Assembly (NCBI GenBank): GCA_030159075.1
Contig: BROG01000299.1
Span: 783,897-847,896, forward strand
DNA length: 64,000 nucleotides
DNA from: Atrina japonica
Lineage: Eukaryota; Mollusca; Bivalvia; Pterioida; Pinnidae
Direction: 5' to 3'
The notes below the pieces were generated by a model, which saw nothing but the letters and a program-made list of their open reading frames with translations, had not been told where the DNA came from and searched no databases. The first letter of the stretch is position 1. Every line of letters begins with the position of its first letter. The position numbers and the translations under genes were made by a program. Of this stretch, positions 58,567 through 64,000 are shown one piece after another.

Positions 58567-59068
58567 TTATAATAGAGGGCGAAGCCCTCATATATGTAGA
58601 GAAGCTCACATTTTTTATTCCTATTACATCCGGGGACCCGTGCTACTAATGGTAAAAAATTTTGCTCACATCGGGGAATTTGCGCGCGACATAAACAAAA
58701 TGTCGGAAATTCAAAGCCATTACTTAAAAGCGCATTGCAAACGAAGTAGTAAACCACCACACTAAGAAACGTTTTGTAGACCGAGACTAGGCCATAACGA
58801 CTAGGGTTGTACATCGAACCCGATAACGAAGCGCCTCCATTATTCTGGTAATGTAAACTGCACGAAATGATGGATACGCTGGGATACAGAGAAATTTATA
58901 GCATAAAAAACATGTTTGTGCATTTAATTCATAACTAATAAATACCACATAGACTGTGTTTAAGTTTTAGCACCAAGGAAACAGCCACTCAATATTTTAT
59001 TTCAAACAATGAGTGATCATGAACAGGACAATTACGTGATAGAGACACCGAATTTTAATCTGTTTGGT

Positions 59069-59112
59069 GATTCCGCTGTGTTGCCCCCGGCAGGGGGCAA
59101 TACAACGGAATC
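59069..59112. repeat. Compact GC-rich hairpin
   Basis: Arms 59069-59088 (GATTCCGCTGTGTTGCCCCC) and 59093-59112 pair with two mismatches around a 4-nt loop. It might be a small RNA precursor or a foldback end. Confidence 0.6.
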
Positions 59113-60007
59113 CCCAAAGGGATTAACTGAACATGTAAAACTGTTGTAAATGCCTTCGCCCTCCATAGGTTTACTTATGTATTATTTATATGATGAATAT
59201 CTTTTATGACTGTAGGTGTTTTTGACTTTGATAATGCTGTTTTATCCAAGTTCCATGAGAAGTGATAAATGTTGACTTTTTTTTAATTTCCAGCTGTCTA
59301 TGAAATATTTATACAGAAGAAAATGCATTTAAAATGATTACTGATGCAAACTTATTTCTATTCAATTGTTTTTGGGTGTTTTTTTGGTGGATGTTTTGGG
59401 GTCTTTTTGGGTAGTTTTTGTTTTTTTGGGTAAATCGTGCCATCGCATTCTGTAGCTTTATTTTGATATTAACTGTGTTTCTATGCTTCTCGGGTAAATA
59501 GTTTGCCTTTGATGCTGCGGACATAAGAAAACTGAATGCATCATGCACAGGATCATTGTTACTTTTTTCAGAACCATCCGAGTTTTGGGAAAACTTATTT
59601 TTCTGAATATTTTTCAGAACCTTCAGAGTTCTGGGAAAACTGAATATAGTTGCCAAGAAAAAGCACAATATCGCCAACTTTGCATTCCAGGTCACATGAA
59701 ACGAAAGTTCCGTCTATAGATTTTCAAACAGTAACTGTCGCTTATCTAGCCGAAAAACTAGCCGAACTATCGGGACAGATTTTCTTCGTAGCAAGATGTT
59801 GTGCCATTTTCACGGCAGTTTAGCGATCATTTCAACCACATATTTCTTACCACTGACGTCCGATATTTGTTGGTATGCTTACTTGATCTTTAAGATTTAT
59901 AAATCCATCGTCATTAAGTTATGACATGACATAATTCCATATCTCCGAGATGTTTATTCTAGCTACACGTCGTTTTTTGTATTCACGTCGTCTGTCTTCA
60001 TTTTGAA

Positions 60008-60108
60008 CAGAAGAAAATCTAAGACGTTCGTTGATTGGTTGATCGTAAATGCACATTCATTGTTGCGTTATTATCAACAAATCAGCTAACGTCTTAGATT
60101 TTCTTCTG
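60008..60108. mobile_element. 101-bp MITE/hairpin with perfect 21-bp ends
   Basis: CAGAAGAAAATCTAAGACGT at 60008 is perfectly mirrored ending at 60108, with an imperfect extension inward for another 13 bp or so. Size and ends fit a miniature inverted-repeat element. A precursor-like RNA hairpin is the alternative. Confidence 0.65.
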
Positions 60109-60326
60109 AAATAACGGCGAAGACCATGTTGTCTGTTTTTTTAATATAAAAATAACCACGGTAGTCATCTGAAATAAGAACATTACGGAACGGAATCGGA
60201 CAAGACATGGGATATTTCCGGTCGACTATATTCGTTTAAAAACGTAAATTCAAAAATAAAAAAAATCGGGGCGGGCGTGAAAATCGGGGCGGGCGGGGAT
60301 GAGAATCTAGGATTTTTTTTATTATG

Positions 60327-60891
60327 GCCTTAACACCCATTTCAATATAAAACCTGAGCATTTATGGAACATACTTCAATTTAAACCAATTTTAGGGCTT
60401 GTAATATCAAATGCTAATAATCCTTTTTAGGGCTTTTACCATGATACATGAACATATACTCTGCCTAGATTAAATAAAAAACCAAACAACGTTCTCTACC
60501 TTGTATTAATTAATATAAATAACTGTATGGGTGAAAAAGACAGTTTACCTAATGTTTATTGTTAAAGAAATAATTTTTCATCAACATAATTCGGGCCTAA
60601 AGTTGGGATGTAGCAAAACAATCTGTCACCAATTTCACTTATACACACACCAACACTTTCAGCAATGGAAAAATTTTGTTTTTTGTTGAAGACATCATTT
60701 CTGTTTGAAATCCATCATGTACAGTTCGATTTAACAAAAAGTTTAGGTTTATATATCCAAATCTAATTGTGATTAACTGTTGTGTAAACACCCAACAAAT
60801 GACATGGCGATTTTCCCCAACTTCTGCAGAAACGAGAACTGGAAATTGTAACAGTAACTGTTCGAGTTACCTCCCTTTGCGATATCAATCA

Positions 60892-60922
<31 letters not shown>

Positions 60923-61680
60923 CATACAGTATACAAGTGTCTGTCAGTTGAAACTGAGCAGTCGCTGATTATGTAAGGCATGTGGTCACCATATAGGATG
61001 TATAAATAAAGGAAATATGCACGGGGGATCTCATTAAGGCATGGTAGGTATAGCGATTAGTTGACAAACACGTTAATTTCGTGGACAGGAACTTATTGAT
61101 AATGAATTTCATGCGCCATTTGCATAACAAGCACCTTCTACTAAATGCTATAGCCTCTATTCTGCTTTTATTTTAATTTCTCCGTGGACTAGAAAACATA
61201 CATATTCTTGAGAGTTCAACAGAAATTGATTTAGCTTCATGTTGGTATCATTGATATGTAATTGTTTCTATTTACATCGCTGTATGCTTGTAGCTGTCAA
61301 TATCAATATGATGAATGGTGAAGTAATACTGCAGTTTCTCACAACATCACTGGAATCTTATATAGTGGAATTCCATATTTATAAATAAATCAATGGCGAA
61401 CTGTTGAAACTACTAACTACAAATCGTATTGTATAATTTCAAAAGGCACAAGTAAGTAGAATTAAGTGATAATATTTCATTTAATGATTATTCAAACTAG
61501 ATTTATTTTAATTTACACCAAAATATTAGAGACTTTTCTGTTAATGTTTAATTCTTGAGTTGGACTATATATGTGAATGCAACCTCCATGACCTCTTCTT
61601 CACTGCTTACAAGATAGTCCTCGATGAAAAGTCGAAGTAAACCCATAATAGGTTGTTATTACATAACAACCAATAAAAAA
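60327..61680 (+). mobile_element. Dispersed repeat family, short copy
   Basis: Homologous blocks in the same order as 9333-11490, ending at the same GGTTGTTATtacATAACAACC palindrome (about 61652-61672). An internal section is missing. Confidence 0.6.
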
Positions 61681-62076
61681 AGAATTTTTGAGGCGTTTCT
61701 TTGGAGTTGGCAATATCATGATGCTTGATATCGTTGTCAGTTTTTTAACATCGTGATAACAGCTCTCAGACCACAAAACAACAGGAAAGAGATTGTTCAG
61801 GTTATGCGGAGGTTACAATAAATGCAAATGCAACTTCCTTTTTGTTCTTGTTGATATGATATCTGTCACTTCATTTTTTTTTTCAATTTAATCTATAATT
61901 TTGTATCTTCATGACTGTTACCATAGTGTATAAGTTATGATCATTTCTTTTATCATAACCTCTAAATGGGTTAGAATAAATTCTATTATTTTGTGGCCTG
62001 ACTCTATGTAAAACTGCTAACGAATGCCTTTCCCATCTCCATAGGTATTACATATGTCCTCATTATCTATACTTAC
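61681..62076. other. Host DNA, no gene seen
   Basis: AT-rich sequence with no repeat or coding signal that I recognise. Confidence 0.4.
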
Positions 62077-62172
62077 AGTCCCACACATCTCCTAATTCAT
62101 ACGTTTCATTTGGGCAGCCCAATCCATTACATGGCCGACTATCAATATTCCCATTATTCAAATACGGGCATT
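62077..62172 (-). CDS. Putative exon, cysteine-rich extracellular segment
   Basis: Reverse-strand 96-nt exon, acceptor TTCCACAG and donor GTAAGT, open in phase 1 and symmetric. It encodes CPYLNNGNIDSRPC, then NGLGCPNETYELGDVWD. The C-N-G-L-G-C-P pattern recalls the C-terminal end of a thrombospondin type 1 repeat, but half a domain cannot decide it. It is the most upstream exon found of the membrane-protein gene ending at 41757. Confidence 0.5.
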
Positions 62173-62597
62173 CTGTGGAAGAAAGAATACAAAAATGTAC
62201 AAGAAATGATTGTGACAAGAAGCTGTTATGAAGTCTCCCAAAGTCTCCATAAGTATAACTCTCTTTTGACTCCCGTGTATCATTCAATTCATCTTGCAAG
62301 AAATATATGATTTATGAGTGGGTATCTTAACCATTTACAAAGTACTAAAATGTTCTCAACTGGTAGAGGGTAGAGATGACCAATGGGGACTAATCCTATA
62401 TATCCTTCAAAGCATCTGGACTTGCAAACAGGAATAGCCTATATGGTTCAGGATGGAGATCTTGACCTCTTAAAAGATATTCGAACATTCTCAAATTGTA
62501 GGAGGCCGGGATGATCCCTGGGGACTTACCCTATGTAATATTCAAATTATCCGACACAACAAACATTCTCAAATTATTTGGGGTGGCGATGACCCCT

Positions 62598-62911
62598 GGA
62601 CCCAGTTGTTCATCTATTGGATAAATTTCAACCCATAGTTAATTATCATAACCATTCTGTTGCTCAATAATTGGTTAAATTCAACTATGGTTAAACCATT
62701 GGTAAAAAAAGGGAAATTTAGCCAAGCTTTGAGACTCGGTTACATATTTTAGACAATTAAGGGTTACTATTTCAGACTCAGGCTGAAGATTGGCGCTGTT
62801 CTCAAGATTTTAATTCTAGGTTATATACATGTAACCCTTGGTTAACATATTTAACCGAGGGTTATATTTAACCGCTGGTTAAATTTAACCAAAAGATAAA
62901 CAACTGGGTCC
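62598..62911. mobile_element. 314-bp MITE with about 31-bp inverted ends
   Basis: GGACCCAGTTGTTCATCT at the left matches, as reverse complement, agataaacaactgggtcc at the right, with further partial pairing to taaattt. There is no coding content. Confidence 0.7.
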
Positions 62912-64000
62912 TGGTGTCTTCTTTTATATAACATTTAGGTCATCTTTTTGTGTCAATCAAGAAAAAACATAGTTTATGGGTGGAGATCTTCGCCATTTAG
63001 AAAAAGAAGAGAGATAGAATCGATAAAGAAATTGTGTTGTTCATTTAGGAACAGAAAAAGAGCTTTGAAATTCTTTGAGGAAAAAAATGAAGCTTAAAAC
63101 AAATAAAAAATTTGCCACCCTTGTTTTAATTTCCCCTAAAGAACCTCAATTTGCCAAGCCTATTTATACAACACTTTTGCTCAATCGTGGAATCTCAATC
63201 TTGTCAGAGTATACCAATACATACTTTTGTTTTTATCTGTTTAACTTGAAAGTGATAAAAGTATATGTATAGAAATATAATATTTTTATTTAGAAAAATG
63301 AATAATTACAGTTTTTGATAAAATACTTCCTATAATTTGACGTACATGTATATTCATGTTTGACACACTTTCCGTATTGATGTAACAGCAGTGAATGGTA
63401 CATGTTCGATCACTAATTAGGGGTGTTTATATAACATTGTTGTTATCATTTTCTGACTAATTGCAGTGTATGTGTCCACCAGTTTTGACCAGTATGTCTT
63501 TAAATTGTATAATGTGTGAATTGGAGAACTTATTGCGAATAGTTCAATATTAACTGGTCATGGCCCGGCCTTTAACATATGAAATTACAACTGAAAATGG
63601 AGAAGACATGTTGATCAAGTTTGTGATTCTAACATCAAACCTGATGGAACAAATGTGCATCATACACAGATGTGCCAGATTACTCTAAAAAAATGACACA
63701 AACATGCACACTTCTGATAAGTGAAAAGTGAAAAACAACAAAGAGACTGATCAAAGAATGTCAATATTGTAAATAAACATTATAGAACAGTTATCTTTAA
63801 ATAACTGTTTTGTTTATTTCTGTATTGTTTTCAGTCTTGGTTAAACTTTCAATTTGTATCACAAGGACATTCACTGTGCTCATAGATTAGAAGGGAGGCA
63901 ATGCTATATATGTAACCCATACGGAAATTTTAGGCGGAGTCTGCCTATTTGTTAGGCGGACCTGGAAAGCTGCAGAATTCCGCCTAACAGCTTAGGCGGA
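62912..64000. other. Host DNA, no gene seen
   Basis: AT-rich with small repeated taggcgga segments at the very end (63933-64000). No exon is supported. Confidence 0.4.

Larger units (their letters stand above)
56325..60335. mobile_element. 4-kb interval bounded by inverted repeats
   Basis: Sequence near 56330-56365 (taggccataataaaaaaat, then tagattctcatcc) is the near reverse complement of 60296-60333. A second inner inverted pair is 56880-56960 with 59380-59460 (cacgatttaccc / gggtaaatcgtg). The interval may be a long-inverted-repeat transposon into which an LTR element inserted. No transposase was recognised. Confidence 0.4.

Noticed and set aside
59309..59695. 128-codon reverse frame with a signal-like start
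   Set aside because: Its C-terminal part is encoded by an inverted-repeat arm with simple-sequence character, so the frame is probably fortuitous.

Overview
The window looks like nuclear DNA of a marine mollusc, probably a bivalve. It is AT-rich and intron-rich, with a tRNA-derived SINE, foldback and MITE-like elements, and tandem arrays of about 75, 155 and 165 bp. No rRNA, functional tRNA gene, CRISPR array or bacterial operon was seen. The mollusc assignment rests on the style of the repeats and is an inference.

The striking object lies at about 16.48-29.2 kb. It is a gene-dense, clearly GC-richer island that reads as an endogenous Polinton (Maverick)/adintovirus-like element. It carries a family B DNA polymerase of the protein-primed type, a retrovirus-like DDE integrase, a major capsid protein, a packaging ATPase with P-loop and Walker B, and a penton-like minor capsid candidate. 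About fifteen more compact genes accompany these, several of them small membrane proteins. Genes run in blocks: polymerase forward; integrase and a long train of small genes reverse; one zinc-finger gene forward; a reverse structural block; one forward unknown; a reverse long membrane/coiled-coil gene; capsid and ATPase forward; and a reverse tryptophan-repeat gene at the right edge. Divergent genes share very short AT-rich promoters, convergent genes end at palindromes, and two small genes share a conserved box of about 35 bp before the start codon. Most long genes are broken by frameshifts and hardly any by substitution stops. Several small genes are intact. I found no adenovirus-type protease and no terminal inverted repeats.

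Host DNA around it: four short splice-bounded reverse-strand exons (33.7, 30.5, 12.1 and 8.4 kb) fit one gene, and the viral element would lie in its intron. A second reverse-strand gene (62.1, 55.9, 53.2, 48.4 and 41.8 kb) has phase-compatible exons for a cysteine-rich extracellular segment, a Thr/Pro stalk and a terminal transmembrane exon. A local duplication (about 40.87-48.47 kb against 48.47-53.29 kb, the second copy lacking about 2.8 kb) has doubled its stalk exon.

The rest is transposon debris: ZBED/hAT-like fragments (4.0-5.2 kb), a Ty3/gypsy integrase C-terminal fragment (57.4-58.2 kb), a 6.1-kb interval bounded by 33-bp inverted repeats (34.34-40.48 kb), a 4-kb interval bounded by inverted repeats (56.3-60.3 kb), a dispersed family present at 9.3-11.5 kb and 60.3-61.7 kb, and several perfect hairpins.
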